From the NCBI RefSeq assembly GCF_022832435.1, contig NZ_JALHLF010000033.1:1-32488 (forward strand): a stretch of DNA of 32,488 nt, written 5' to 3'. A program made the translations under genes and the position numbers. The notes under the pieces are model-generated. The model was not told where the DNA came from. It did not search any database and worked only from the letters and a program-made list of their open reading frames with translations. The DNA comes from Novosphingobium organovorum (GTDB lineage Bacteria; Pseudomonadota; Alphaproteobacteria; Sphingomonadales; Sphingomonadaceae). Every line of letters begins with the position of its first letter. Within the stretch, counting starts at the first letter, position 1. This document shows positions 9,937-20,599 of this stretch, in pieces.

Positions 9937-10023
9937 ATGAACCCGCGGCGCAGCAGCCTGCTGATCTACCTTGCCGGCGTGGTGACCGGGTATCTCATCT
10001 ATTTCTTCGAAGAGGCGCTGTGA
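9937..10023 (+). CDS. 28-residue single-helix membrane microprotein, coupled to mce
   Basis: ATG 9937 opens a frame of 28 codons plus stop (10021-10023). The peptide starts MNPRRSS, has a hydrophobic, Gly- and Tyr-containing core (LLIYLAGVVTGYLIYFF) and ends EEAL. The pattern, positive before the helix and acidic after it, is that of a single-pass inner-membrane protein with its N-terminus in the cytoplasm. Its stop overlaps the mce start as TGATG, so translation is probably coupled. Its own ribosome binding site is weak. An upstream short frame (9893-9940) ends in an ATGA overlap with this start. I do not recognise a family; a role in this operon is inferred from coupling only. Confidence 0.6.
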   Translation: MNPRRSSLLIYLAGVVTGYLIYFFEEAL

Positions 10024-10472
10024 TGAAACTGGGCCGTTTGAACCATGTGGGCGTGGCCACGCCCGATCTCGACGCGTCGATCGCGTTCTACCGCGACGTC
10101 ATGGGGGCGAGCGACATCACCGAACCGTTCGTGCTCGAAAGCCAGAAGGTGCGGGTGTGCTTCGTCAATACGCCCCGCGACAGCGGCGCGCTCGATACGC
10201 GCGGGGGCACGCAGATCGAACTGCTCGAACCCACCGATCCCGACAGCGCGGTGGGCAAGTGGCTTGCGCGCAACCCGATGGGGGGCCAGCACCACATCTG
10301 CTACGAAGTCGAGGACATTGCGCAAGCCCACGCCTGGTTCATCGCGCAGGGCAAGCGCGTGCTGGGCGAACCGCGCATCGGCGCGCACGGTACGATGATC
10401 TTCTTCGTCCACCCCAAGGACATGAACGGCCAGCTGACCGAGATCATGCAGCGCCCGGCGGGAGGGCACTGA
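10023..10472 (+). CDS. mce: Methylmalonyl-CoA epimerase
   Basis: A 149-residue vicinal-oxygen-chelate (glyoxalase-fold) enzyme that converts (S)- to (R)-methylmalonyl-CoA, the substrate of the mutase. Two VOC modules are seen. Probable metal ligands are the His in LNHVGVATPDLD, an acidic residue in IELLEP, the His in GQHHICYEVED and the Glu in LTEIM. Length is typical. The start overlaps the microprotein stop (TGATG), and its own stop overlaps the next start in the same way. Confidence 0.93.
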   Translation: MKLGRLNHVGVATPDLDASIAFYRDVMGASDITEPFVLESQKVRVCFVNTPRDSGALDTRGGTQIELLEPTDPDSAVGKWLARNPMGGQHHICYEVEDIAQAHAWFIAQGKRVLGEPRIGAHGTMIFFVHPKDMNGQLTEIMQRPAGGH

Positions 10473-11251
10473 TGGCCGATGGTTTGCAAATCGCGCGCGA
10501 GGGGGACGTCGCGATCTTCACGCTCGCGCGCGAGGACCGGCTCAACGCGCTGACGCCGTCGCTGCTGATCGCGCTGCGCGAGGCGATCGAGGCGGCGCTC
10601 GCCGAAGGCGCGCGCGCGCTGGTGCTGACAGGGGCAGGGCGGGCGTTCTGTTCGGGGGCAGACCTGCAGCCCGACGGCACCGACGCGCTCTCGCCCGACC
10701 TTGGCGAAACACTGGCCGGTTCCTACAACCCGCTGGCGCGAACGCTGGCCGATCTGCCGGTGCCGCTGGTGGTCGCGGTCAATGGCCCGGCGGTGGGCGC
10801 GGGCATGGGCTTTGCGCTTGCGGGCGACATCGTGATCGCGGCGCACTCGGCCTATTTCCAGCTGGCCTTCGCCAATATCGGCCTGGTGCCCGATGCCGGG
10901 GCGACGTGGATGGTGGCCAAGTGCGTGGGCCGCGCGCGGACCATGGAAATGGCCCTGCTGGGCGACAAGATCAGCGCCAGCGATGCGCAGGCGATGGGCC
11001 TCATCGCGCGCGTGGTGGAGGATGGCTACGCGCTCGAGGAGGCCAGGGCGCTGGCCCATCGTCTCGCCAAGGGGCCGACCCAGGCGCTTGGCATGATCCG
11101 GCGCCAGGTGATCCACGCGCTCGACCACGATCTGCCCGCCAGTCTGGCGCTGGAGGCCGCCAACCAGAGCCGCGCGGGCTTCACGCAGGACTTTAGCGAG
11201 GCCGTGCAGGCCTTCCGCGAGAAGCGCCCCGCCACGTTCAAGGGATGCTGA
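10472..11251 (+). CDS. Enoyl-CoA hydratase/isomerase family protein, PaaG-like
   Basis: A 259-residue crotonase-fold protein. The oxyanion-hole segments are [13 protein letters not shown] and [21 protein letters not shown]. The active-site segment reads LVPDAGATW, in which an Asp takes the place of the hydratase Glu pair, as in PaaG-type isomerases; the C-terminus ends in the family's TFKGC. It begins in a TGATG overlap with mce and ends 1 nt before scpA. Conventional annotation would be 2-(1,2-epoxy-1,2-dihydrophenyl)acetyl-CoA isomerase, but no other phenylacetate gene is present. Sitting between epimerase and mutase, it may act on a methylmalonyl-CoA-related ester. That is inference. Confidence 0.85.
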   Translation: MADGLQIAREGDVAIFTLAREDRLNALTPSLLIALREAIEAALAEGARALVLTGAGRAFCSGADLQPDGTDALSPDLGETLAGSYNPLARTLADLPVPLVVAVNGPAVGAGMGFALAGDIVIAAHSAYFQLAFANIGLVPDAGATWMVAKCVGRARTMEMALLGDKISASDAQAMGLIARVVEDGYALEEARALAHRLAKGPTQALGMIRRQVIHALDHDLPASLALEAANQSRAGFTQDFSEAVQAFREKRPATFKGC

Positions 11252-11252
11252 G

Positions 11253-13400
<2,148 letters not shown>

Positions 13401-13441
13401 GCGCGGCCGGACCGAGGCGGAACAGGGAAGCGAGACAGATC

Positions 13442-14251
13442 ATGACTCTGGGATTTTCAGTGGAGTCGCTCCTGCCGCTGGCGCGGGTCGAAGGGCCCTT
13501 GCGCATGGGGCTGGTGCGCGTGCCGCTGAGCGAATGGCGCGATCCCGAGCCTGATCTCGCCGCGCGCCGCGCCGTGCTCGATGCCTGCCCCGAGGCGGTG
13601 ATGGTGCGCCCCGAAGCCGAGCCGGCGATTGCCGAACTGGCGGATATCCTGGGCGTGTCGGGCGGGCTGGATGCCTGCACGCGCGCAATGTGGGAGGACC
13701 TGTGCCTTCTCGTGCAGGAGGCGCCGGGCGCGCCGTTCCGGCTGGCTGCGGGCGCGGTCGCCTTTCCCACCGACTGGCACCTGCCTGAGAAGATGGGGCA
13801 GGGCGTGGGCGCGATCCACACCCCGATCCAGGGCTATGCCGAGGCGCTCGAGGCCGGGGTCGAGCGTTTTCTCGACGGGTTGCAGTCGTTCAACCTGTTC
13901 GGGCGGACGAACGCCTTCGTGGTGGCCTCGGACGCCCTGCGCTATCTCCCCAAGGACAGCGTCGAAGCGCGCTTTGCCCATGTAACCCCCGAAAACGCCG
14001 GGGAAACCCTCTACGTGCGGTGCGAACGCGAGGTGCTGCGGCGGCTGCCGCGATCGCGCGCGATCGTGTTCACCATCGGCATCTATCGCACGGCGCTGGG
14101 GCGCCTTGGTGATGATGCCGTCGCGCGCATTGCGCGCAGTGTTGCCGGTTTCGGTGGCTTGGAACTGGAACGAAGGGGCGCACCGCAGTATGGAGCGGCC
14201 TTGAGTGCCTACGCGCGGCAGCGTGAAGAGGCCCGGGCCGTACAAGGATGA
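13442..14251 (+). CDS. DUF3445 protein, heme-dependent oxidative N-demethylase-like
   Basis: A 269-residue protein starting at ATG 13442 with GGGAAG about 11 nt upstream. The central block [21 protein letters not shown] followed by RTNAFV matches my recall of the DUF3445/HODM alpha-subunit-like family (PF11927), heme proteins tied to oxidative N-demethylation of dimethylamine-type substrates. No HODM partner subunits or methylamine genes are nearby. It ends in an ATGA overlap with bioB and is therefore a true member of the operon. Why a heme N-demethylase homologue lies between the mutase and biotin synthase is not known; it may act on an operon-linked metabolite or be misnamed by family. Confidence 0.75.
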   Translation: MTLGFSVESLLPLARVEGPLRMGLVRVPLSEWRDPEPDLAARRAVLDACPEAVMVRPEAEPAIAELADILGVSGGLDACTRAMWEDLCLLVQEAPGAPFRLAAGAVAFPTDWHLPEKMGQGVGAIHTPIQGYAEALEAGVERFLDGLQSFNLFGRTNAFVVASDALRYLPKDSVEARFAHVTPENAGETLYVRCEREVLRRLPRSRAIVFTIGIYRTALGRLGDDAVARIARSVAGFGGLELERRGAPQYGAALSAYARQREEARAVQG

Positions 14252-15312
14252 CACTGACAATGACCACCGCCCCCCAGAGCGACCCCCGCAACGACTGGAC
14301 GCGCGAGGAAATCGCCGCGCTGTTCGACCTGCCGTTCACCGAGCTGGTCTTTCGCGCTGCCGAAGTTCACCGCGCCAACCACCGGCCGAACGAGGTTCAG
14401 CTTTCCACGCTGCTCTCGATCAAGACCGGCGGGTGCCAGGAAGACTGCGGCTACTGCTCGCAGTCGGTCCACGCCAACAGCGGCGTGAAGGCGACCAAGC
14501 TGCTGGGCGTGTCCGAAGTGCTTCAGCGCGCGGCGCAGGCCGCCGACCAGGGTTCGACCCGCTTCTGCATGGGCGCGGCCTGGCGCAACCCCAAGGACCG
14601 CGACATGCCCGCCATCATCGAAATGGTGAAGGGCGTGCGCGCGATGGGCATGGAAACCTGCATGACGCTGGGCATGCTGACCCCCGAGCAGGCGCAGATG
14701 CTCGCCGAGGCGGGGCTCGACTACTACAACCACAACATCGACACCTCGCCCGAGCGTTATGACGAAGTCATCACCACGCGCACGATGGACGATCGCCTCG
14801 ACACGCTTTCGAACGTGCGCATGGCGGGCATGAACGTGTGTTCGGGCGGGATCGTGGGCATGGGTGAGACCCGCGCCGACCGGGTCGGCTTCGTCCATAC
14901 GCTGGCCACGCTGCCCGATCATCCGCAGTCGGTTCCGGTCAACGCGCTGGTCCCGGTCAAGGGCACGGTGCTGGGCGACATGCTGGCCGATACCCCGCTT
15001 GCCAAGATCGACGATGTTGAATTCGTGCGCACCGTCGCGGTGGCGCGCATCACCATGCCCAAGTCGATGGTGCGTCTGTCGGCAGGGCGCGAATCGATGT
15101 CCGAGATGACCCAGGCGATGTGCTTCATGGCGGGCGCCAACTCGATCTTCACCGGCGACACGCTGCTCACCGCCCCCAACGCGGGCGACGACAGCGACCT
15201 GGCGATGTTCGCGCGTCTGGGCATCAAGCCCATGGCGATCAGCGAGACCGCAGCCGAGGTCGAAGCCAGCCGGATGCCCAAGGGCTGCGCCAAGCTGGAA
15301 GCGGCCGAGTGA
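14248..15312 (+). CDS. bioB: Biotin synthase
   Basis: A 354-residue radical-SAM enzyme that inserts sulfur into dethiobiotin. The SAM cluster cysteines are C63, C67 and C70 in [10 protein letters not shown]. Other landmarks are [11 protein letters not shown] and the late RLSAGRESM arginine region that ligates the [2Fe-2S] cluster. ATG 14248 overlaps the preceding stop (ATGA); an in-frame ATG at 14260, placed 11 nt after AGGA, is an equally plausible start and would drop four residues. No bioF, bioD or bioA is present, so here the gene serves the biotin demand of PccA rather than a biosynthetic cluster. Confidence 0.96.
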   Translation: MTLTMTTAPQSDPRNDWTREEIAALFDLPFTELVFRAAEVHRANHRPNEVQLSTLLSIKTGGCQEDCGYCSQSVHANSGVKATKLLGVSEVLQRAAQAADQGSTRFCMGAAWRNPKDRDMPAIIEMVKGVRAMGMETCMTLGMLTPEQAQMLAEAGLDYYNHNIDTSPERYDEVITTRTMDDRLDTLSNVRMAGMNVCSGGIVGMGETRADRVGFVHTLATLPDHPQSVPVNALVPVKGTVLGDMLADTPLAKIDDVEFVRTVAVARITMPKSMVRLSAGRESMSEMTQAMCFMAGANSIFTGDTLLTAPNAGDDSDLAMFARLGIKPMAISETAAEVEASRMPKGCAKLEAAE

Positions 15313-15734
15313 TCCTGACGGCACTCGTCCTCGCTGCCGCGGCGGCACCCGACTGCGCCTCGGTCAAGGGCGCGCTCGGGCAGGACGAGTGCCGGCTGGC
15401 GCAGTCGATGGCGCTCGACCCCGCGCCCGACTGCGACCGGCGACTGACCCAATTCGACATGAACGTGTGCCGCTACCGCGAATACCTCAAGGCCGACATC
15501 GCGCTCAACCAGACCTGGAGCCAGCTGGCGGCGCGTTGGGGGAAGGACAGCGCCGTCTACGCCAAGGCGCTGATCGCCCAGCGGGCCTGGCTGACCTACC
15601 GCGATGCGCAATGCGCCATCTGGGAGACCGCCTACGAAGGGGGCTCGATAGTCCCGCTGGTGGTCAACGATTGCCGCACCGAGCTGACCAGGAGCCGCAT
15701 CGCCACGCTCCAGCCCCTGCTGGAGGAGCATTGA
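15309..15734 (+). CDS. Secreted LprI/DUF1311-family protein
   Basis: A 141-residue protein from GTG 15309, which overlaps the bioB stop (GTGA). A short hydrophobic leader (about residues 2-13) ending in an Ala run looks like a signal peptide. The mature part has six cysteines and the family pattern [30 protein letters not shown] and a final C-x3-LT-x-R, as in LprI lysozyme-inhibitor-like proteins (PF07007). Six cysteines suggest periplasmic disulfides. Function in this operon is unknown. A weak hairpin (GCCG-TTAT-CGGC) followed by a T-rich run after the stop may partly end transcription before pccA. Confidence 0.8.
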   Translation: MILTALVLAAAAAPDCASVKGALGQDECRLAQSMALDPAPDCDRRLTQFDMNVCRYREYLKADIALNQTWSQLAARWGKDSAVYAKALIAQRAWLTYRDAQCAIWETAYEGGSIVPLVVNDCRTELTRSRIATLQPLLEEH

Positions 15735-15828
15735 TGCGCCGTTATCGGCTTTGCACGTTTTTTGTTGGCTGATCGGTTGACCGCGCGGCGCCGTTGCGGC
15801 GCGTGGTGGGCGTTTGGCTTGGGAAGTT

Positions 15829-15844
15829 GGAGGGAACGAGGTTG
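15829..15844 (+). promoter_or_regulatory. Ribosome binding site that fixes the pccA TTG start
   Basis: GGAGGG, a 7-nt spacer, then TTG. This is among the strongest ribosome binding sites in the window and may offset the weak TTG initiation codon. Confidence 0.75.
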
Positions 15845-17863
15845 TTCAAGAAGATCCTGATCGCAAACCGGGGCGAAATCGCCTGCCGCGTCATCAAGAC
15901 CGCGCGGCGCATGGGCATTGCGACGGTGGCCGTCTACTCCGATGCCGACGCCCAGGCGCCGTTCGTCAAGATGGCGGACGAGGCGGTTCACATCGGTCCT
16001 TCACCCGCAGCCGAAAGCTACCTTGTGGCCGACAGGATCATCGCCGCGTGCAAGCAGACCGGCGCCGAGGCGGTCCATCCGGGTTACGGCTTCCTGTCCG
16101 AGCGCACCGCCTTTGCCGAAGCGCTGGCAAAGGAGAACATCGCCTTCGTCGGCCCGCCGCCGGGCGCGATCGCGGCGATGGGCGACAAGATCGAATCCAA
16201 GAAGCTGGCCAAGGCCGCGGGCGTCAACGTCGTGCCGGGCTATGTCGGCGTGATCGAGGATACCGAACACGCGGTGCGGATTTCCGCCGAGATCGGCTAT
16301 CCGGTGATGATGAAGGCCTCGGCCGGGGGTGGGGGCAAGGGGATGCGCCTTGCCTGGTCCGAGAAGGACGTGCGCGAAGGCTTCGAGATGACCCGGCGCG
16401 AAGGGCTCAATTCCTTCGGCGATGACCGCGTGTTCATCGAGAAGTTCATCGAAAACCCGCGCCACATCGAAATCCAGATCCTGGGCGACAAGCACGGGAC
16501 CATCCTCTACCTCAACGAGCGCGAATGCTCGATCCAGCGCCGGCACCAGAAAGTGGTCGAGGAAGCGCCGTCGCCTTTCGTCAGCCCCGAAATGCGCAAG
16601 GCCATGGGCGAGCAGTGCGTCGCGCTCGCGCGTGCGGTGGACTACCATTCGGCGGGTACGGTCGAACTGATCGTCTCGGGCGCGGACCCGACGGGGCAAT
16701 CGTTCTACTTCCTTGAGATGAACACCCGGCTTCAGGTCGAGCATCCAGTGACCGAGGCGATCACCGGCATCGATCTGGTCGAACAGATGATCCGCGTCGC
16801 CTATGGCGAGAAGCTGGCCCTGACGCAGGAGGACGTCAAGCTCGAGGGCTGGGCGATCGAGAACCGCGTCTACGCCGAGGACCCCTATCGCGGCTTCCTG
16901 CCCTCGACCGGGCGGCTGGTGCGCTACAACCCGCCGGTCGACGGCTGGAGCGACGATGGTGCCGCCAACGGGCGACGCGGGATCGAGGGTATCCGCGTCG
17001 ACGACGGGGTCTACGAGGGCGGTCAGGTCTCGATGTTCTATGATCCGATGATCGCCAAGCTGGTGACCTGGGGCGAGACCCGCGACGAGGCGGCCGACAA
17101 GCAGATCGCCGCGCTCGACGCCTTCGAGATCGAGGGGCTGGGCCACAATATCGATTTCCTCTCCGCGCTCATGCAGCACCCGCGCTTCCGCTCGGGCGAA
17201 CTGACCACGGGCTTCATCGCCGAGGAATACCCCGAGGGTTTCCACGGAGCGCCCGCCTCGGCCGCGCTCAAGGCGCAGCTCGCGGCGGTGGCCGCGTTCG
17301 TCTCTGCCGCGCGTGCGGACCGGGCGCGCCGGGTCGACGGGCAGCTGGCCGGGCCGCTCGAACCGCCGGGTGAATGGACCGTCACCATCGACAAGGAGCC
17401 CTTCGCGGTCGTGGTCGAGGAAGACGCGATCAGGGTGAACGACGTCGAAGTCGCGATGGAACTCGAATACACGCCGGGCGATCGCTTCATCGATGCCGAC
17501 ATCGACGGCGAGGCGATCGCGATCAAGATTGCGCCGACCCGGACCGGGCTGACGATGACCACGCGCGGGGCAACCCACCGGGTCGATTGCCTGCCCACGC
17601 GGCTTGCCAGGTACACCGCGCATATGATCGAGAAGGTGCCGCCCGATCTGTCGCGCTTCCTGATCTGCCCGATGCCCGGACTGCTCGTCTCGCTCGACGT
17701 CGCCGAAGGCGATGCGGTCGAGGTGGGCCAGCCGCTCGCGGTGATCGAGGCGATGAAGATGGAGAACATCCTGCGCGCCGAGAAGGCGGGCACGGTCAAG
17801 GCGATCAGGGCCCGTGCGGGCGAGAGCCTGGCCGTCGACACCGTCATCCTCGAGCTGGAATAG
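15842..17863 (+). CDS. pccA: Propionyl-CoA carboxylase alpha (biotin carboxylase/carrier) subunit
   Basis: A 673-residue subunit that carboxylates its own biotin with ATP and bicarbonate and hands the CO2 to PccB. The N-terminal biotin carboxylase domain starts FKKILIANRGEIACRVI and has the ATP-grasp loop SAGGGGKGMR and EMNTRLQVEHPVTE. A middle linking domain precedes the C-terminal biotinyl domain with VIEAMKMENIL; the biotinylated lysine is K639. The start is TTG 15842: GGAGGG (15829-15834) is 7 nt upstream and the protein then begins exactly where the family does. An earlier start at 15794 would add 16 unlikely residues. Confidence 0.95.
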   Translation: MFKKILIANRGEIACRVIKTARRMGIATVAVYSDADAQAPFVKMADEAVHIGPSPAAESYLVADRIIAACKQTGAEAVHPGYGFLSERTAFAEALAKENIAFVGPPPGAIAAMGDKIESKKLAKAAGVNVVPGYVGVIEDTEHAVRISAEIGYPVMMKASAGGGGKGMRLAWSEKDVREGFEMTRREGLNSFGDDRVFIEKFIENPRHIEIQILGDKHGTILYLNERECSIQRRHQKVVEEAPSPFVSPEMRKAMGEQCVALARAVDYHSAGTVELIVSGADPTGQSFYFLEMNTRLQVEHPVTEAITGIDLVEQMIRVAYGEKLALTQEDVKLEGWAIENRVYAEDPYRGFLPSTGRLVRYNPPVDGWSDDGAANGRRGIEGIRVDDGVYEGGQVSMFYDPMIAKLVTWGETRDEAADKQIAALDAFEIEGLGHNIDFLSALMQHPRFRSGELTTGFIAEEYPEGFHGAPASAALKAQLAAVAAFVSAARADRARRVDGQLAGPLEPPGEWTVTIDKEPFAVVVEEDAIRVNDVEVAMELEYTPGDRFIDADIDGEAIAIKIAPTRTGLTMTTRGATHRVDCLPTRLARYTAHMIEKVPPDLSRFLICPMPGLLVSLDVAEGDAVEVGQPLAVIEAMKMENILRAEKAGTVKAIRARAGESLAVDTVILELE

Positions 17864-17891
17864 GCACGAGAGCAGGCGGCTTCCCGTTGCG

Positions 17892-17923
17892 CAGCGCGGG
17901 TTCCCCTCGCGGGGGGCGCGCTG
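17892..17923 (+). promoter_or_regulatory. GC-rich hairpin between pccA and thioesterase
   Basis: CAGCGCG (17892-17898) pairs with CGCGCTG (17917-17923), with an inner CCCC-TCGC-GGGG stem. No T tract. It lies 29 nt after the pccA stop and may lower read-through into the thioesterase gene. Confidence 0.4.
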
Positions 17924-17944
17924 TAGCCGGGGGGCGCAGGGCCG

Positions 17945-18754
17945 ATGTTGAGACGGGGAAGTATGGACGAAGATTTCGCGAGCCTGCTCGAAGGGCTCAC
18001 GCCTGCCGGGCGCGGGGAGAGTGGTGGCTGGACGGGGCTCGTTCCCGAAAGCTGGCTGCAGGGGCGCACGGCCTATGGCGGGTTCACCTCGGCGCTTGCG
18101 CTGGAATTGGCGCGCCGCGCCTTGCCCGAGCCGATGCCGCTCGCCTCGGCGCAGTTTGCGATGATCGCGCCGCTCGCCGGTCCGATCGAAGGGCAGGCGC
18201 GGATCGTGCGGCAGGGGCGCAACGCGACCTGGGTCACCGCGCAGTTGGGCAACGCCAGAGGTTGCGGTTTCATCGCCAATTGCGTGTTCATGCACCCGCG
18301 TGAAAGCGCGCTGGCGATTGCGGGTTACGCCCCGCCACCGGGCGTGGTTCCGGTGGCCGAAGCGCCTGCGCTCGATGTCGGGCACTTGCCGTCCTTCATG
18401 GAGCGCCACTTCTCGGTGCGTGAGGCGCTGCCCGGCGGGAGCGAGGCGGACTTGTGCTGGTGGGTCCGGCTCAACCACCGCGAAGGCCTGTCGGGCGAGG
18501 TCGAGGCGGTCCTGGTGGGCGACGCGTTGCCGCCCGCGGTCTTGCCGCATCTGCCCAGGGGGACGCCGGTCAGTTCGATGCAATGGCATGTCAACCGGCT
18601 CGGCGCCGATGCGGTGCCCGCCGACGACTGGTGGCTGATCCGTTCGACCAGCCGCCATTGCGCGCAGGGGCTGGCGAGCGAGGACATCGTGCAGTGGGGC
18701 GCGAACGGCGCGCCGGTGATCGCCGGGGTGCAATCGGTCGCAGTCTTCGGCTAA
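17945..18754 (+). CDS. TesB-like acyl-CoA thioesterase (hotdog fold)
   Basis: A 269-residue protein with two hotdog-like halves. The N-terminal QGRTAYGGFTSALALELAR corresponds to the GGxxxA helix of TesB-type thioesterases (PF13622), and later SSMQWHVNRLG and RSTSRHCAQGLASEDIVQW follow the C-terminal half, with the Asp-x-Val pattern near the end. It should hydrolyse acyl-CoA esters; chain length cannot be told. ATG 17945 is used; a second ATG at 17963 is possible. It is the last gene of the forward run and may recover CoA from stalled propionyl- or methylmalonyl-type esters, which is inference from position. Confidence 0.82.
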   Translation: MLRRGSMDEDFASLLEGLTPAGRGESGGWTGLVPESWLQGRTAYGGFTSALALELARRALPEPMPLASAQFAMIAPLAGPIEGQARIVRQGRNATWVTAQLGNARGCGFIANCVFMHPRESALAIAGYAPPPGVVPVAEAPALDVGHLPSFMERHFSVREALPGGSEADLCWWVRLNHREGLSGEVEAVLVGDALPPAVLPHLPRGTPVSSMQWHVNRLGADAVPADDWWLIRSTSRHCAQGLASEDIVQWGANGAPVIAGVQSVAVFG

Positions 18755-18768
18755 GGCGTGTTCGGCGC

Positions 18769-18798
18769 ACGCAAGGGGCGCGCAGGCGCCCCTTGCGT
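18769..18798. terminator. Bidirectional hairpin between converging genes
   Basis: ACGCAAGGGGCG (18769-18780), loop CGCAGG, CGCCCCTTGCGT (18787-18798): a perfect 12-bp stem. It lies 14 nt after the thioesterase stop and 11 nt after the transporter stop on the other strand, so it can serve both converging transcripts. Confidence 0.7.
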
Positions 18799-18809
18799 CA
18801 AGCGTGGGG

Positions 18810-20222
18810 TCAGTCGACCTCGGCGTCGATCGAGGCGAGCGTGCCGCTCAGGATCGGCTTCAACACCGTGAAGGCGACGAGGCCGATGGCCGCCGCGCCG
18901 ACGTGGATCATCCAGAACGCCTCGGTCGAGATGCTTGAATAGAGCCCGCCGATCACGCCCACCGCGTAATTGGTGGCGACGAAGGCGAGGTAGTAGATGC
19001 CCACCACCGTCGCGTTGAGCGCGCGCGGGGCGACCTTGGTGAACAGCGCCAGGCTGACCGGCATGATGATCGCAAAACCGATACCGTTGAGCGTGTGGAA
19101 CAGCAGCGGCAGCACGAGGCTGATCTTGTGCGGCCCGTCACTCGCGGCGGCGGCGACGAGGCACAGCGAACCGGCGACGGTGAACACCGATCCGATCGCC
19201 ATCTTGGCCAGATCGTCGGGTTGCCAGCCGTAGCGGCGCTCGAACAGCTTCCAGAACACCGCGACGGCAACGAGCATGAAGAAGGACACCCCCGCGTCGA
19301 TCCCCACCAGCCAGGTCGAGGGCATGGCAAAGCCGAACAGCGTGAGGTCGAAGCGGGCATCGCCCCAGACCAGATAGACGTTGCTGATCTGCTGGTTGGG
19401 CAGCAACGAGACCGCCAGCACCGGCACCAGCACGGCGAGCGCGGCGAGGCGAGGCAGGTCCTTGCGCGAAAACGCGCCGACATGGCCCGATTTCTGCGCC
19501 GCCTGGCGCGCCTTGCCGCGCGGGGCGTCCTTGGGCAGCCAGGGCAGGGCGATGACGTAGACGATGAGGCCAAGCGCCATGACCACGCCGGCAGCGCCAA
19601 AGCCCCAGTGCCAGCCCACCCGCTGGCCCAGCGTGCCGGTGATCGGCGGGGCGATGATGACCGAGACGTTGATCGCGATGTAGAACAGCTGGAACGCCAT
19701 CGCGCGGCGCATGTCCGAAGGCTTGTAGAGTTCGCCGACCTGGCTGGCGATGTTGCCCTTGAACAGGCCGACGCCGACGATGAGCGCGAGCAGCGCGAAG
19801 AGGAACGCGCCCTGGATCGCCATCAGGAAATGGCCAAGCGCCATGATGATCCCGCCCGCGACGAGCGTGGCGCGTCGGCCCAGCAGCCGGTCGGCGATGA
19901 GCCCGCCGAAGATCGGGGTGAGGTAGACGAGGCTGGTGTAGGTTCCGAAGATTTCCGAGGCGAGCGGCTGGCCTTCAAGCCCGTTGAACCAGTGCTTCTG
20001 CAACCAGCCAAGGCCGATGACGGTGTGAAACTGCGCGGGCAGGAGCAGGTACTGCGTCATGTAGAGCACGAGCAGGGTCTGCATCGAATAGTACGAAAAG
20101 CGCTCGCACCCCTCGACCGCAGAAAGGAACGCCAGCCCCTTGGGGTGGCCGAAAAAGGCCTTGTCGGCGTGGAGCGGGTCGTGGGGAAGGGTGATCTCGG
20201 GGGAAGCTTCGGATGCGGTCAT
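18810..20222 (-). CDS. POT/PTR2-family proton-coupled oligopeptide transporter
   Basis: A 470-residue membrane protein of the major facilitator superfamily. The POT proton-coupling motif ExxERFxYY is present (E37, E40, R41 in EGCERFSYY). The family loop GGLIADRLLGRR and the PTR2 signature region FYIAINVSVIIAP follow, and about 12-14 hydrophobic segments can be counted. Such transporters import di- and tripeptides with protons. The start is ATG 20222; the sequence just upstream is pyrimidine-rich, with no clear ribosome binding site. A long inverted repeat 19-52 nt upstream of the start may be an operator. Confidence 0.92.
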   Translation of the reverse strand: MTASEASPEITLPHDPLHADKAFFGHPKGLAFLSAVEGCERFSYYSMQTLLVLYMTQYLLLPAQFHTVIGLGWLQKHWFNGLEGQPLASEIFGTYTSLVYLTPIFGGLIADRLLGRRATLVAGGIIMALGHFLMAIQGAFLFALLALIVGVGLFKGNIASQVGELYKPSDMRRAMAFQLFYIAINVSVIIAPPITGTLGQRVGWHWGFGAAGVVMALGLIVYVIALPWLPKDAPRGKARQAAQKSGHVGAFSRKDLPRLAALAVLVPVLAVSLLPNQQISNVYLVWGDARFDLTLFGFAMPSTWLVGIDAGVSFFMLVAVAVFWKLFERRYGWQPDDLAKMAIGSVFTVAGSLCLVAAAASDGPHKISLVLPLLFHTLNGIGFAIIMPVSLALFTKVAPRALNATVVGIYYLAFVATNYAVGVIGGLYSSISTEAFWMIHVGAAAIGLVAFTVLKPILSGTLASIDAEVD

Positions 20223-20240
20223 GCGGGAGAGGCTCGCGTA

Positions 20241-20274
20241 ACTTTGTTATGGTTGCAAGAACCATTACCAAAGT
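20241..20274. promoter_or_regulatory. Inverted repeat upstream of POT transporter, candidate operator
   Basis: ACTTTGTTATGGTT - GCAAG - AACCATTACCAAAGT. The arms match along 14-15 nt with a single-base indel; the inner ATGGTT-GCAAG-AACCAT is perfect. It is centred about 35 nt before the transporter ATG, where a repressor or activator of peptide uptake could sit. As a transcript it would also form a hairpin in the leader. Confidence 0.5.
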
Positions 20275-20348
20275 TTGGCGTAATGTCATGTGAACCGCAC
20301 GCCTGCGGCCTCCGGTCTGGCTGGGGGGGGGGGCGGTGGCGGCGAAGA

Positions 20349-20375
20349 GGCGGCAGGCCGTGGGGACCTGCCGCC
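20349..20375. terminator. 9-bp GC hairpin downstream of aroB
   Basis: GGCGGCAGG (20349-20357) pairs with CCTGCCGCC (20367-20375) around a 9-nt loop. It is 225 nt beyond the aroB stop on the reverse strand, so a role as the aroB terminator is possible but not secure; there is no T tract. Confidence 0.3.
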
Positions 20376-20599
20376 CTGTGCCGGCCGCAGTCTGGGGGGA
20401 CTCGCTTCGGGAGTGTGGGGTGGTCCCGGCCGCACGATCGTGTCCTCTAAGGACGCCCCCAGAATAGGCCGCCAGCATGACATTGGCCTGTCACGCGTCG
20501 CGCCTGGCGATCATCCGTCGCACGTCCGGCCCGTTTCATCGCCTTTGGCGCGTAGTCGCGGGGGGACTTTGGGCCGCCGTGCCGCAGGCGCCGCGCCGA

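Larger units (their letters stand above)
20223..20599. other. 377-nt gap between POT transporter and aroB: no convincing gene
   Basis: Contents seen: the 34-nt inverted repeat upstream of the transporter (20241-20274), an uninterrupted run of 11 G (20323-20333), and a 9-bp GC hairpin (20349-20375). Open frames exist on both strands but are repetitive Arg/Pro/Gly translations with no ribosome binding site or family resemblance. I do not recognise an RNA gene or riboswitch. Confidence 0.6.

Noticed and set aside
16001..18733. 910-codon open frame on the reverse strand, opposite pccA and the thioesterase gene
   Set aside because: Its product is a His/Arg/Gly/Asp-rich composition typical of antisense reading in GC-rich genes, and the forward strand holds two recognised enzymes.
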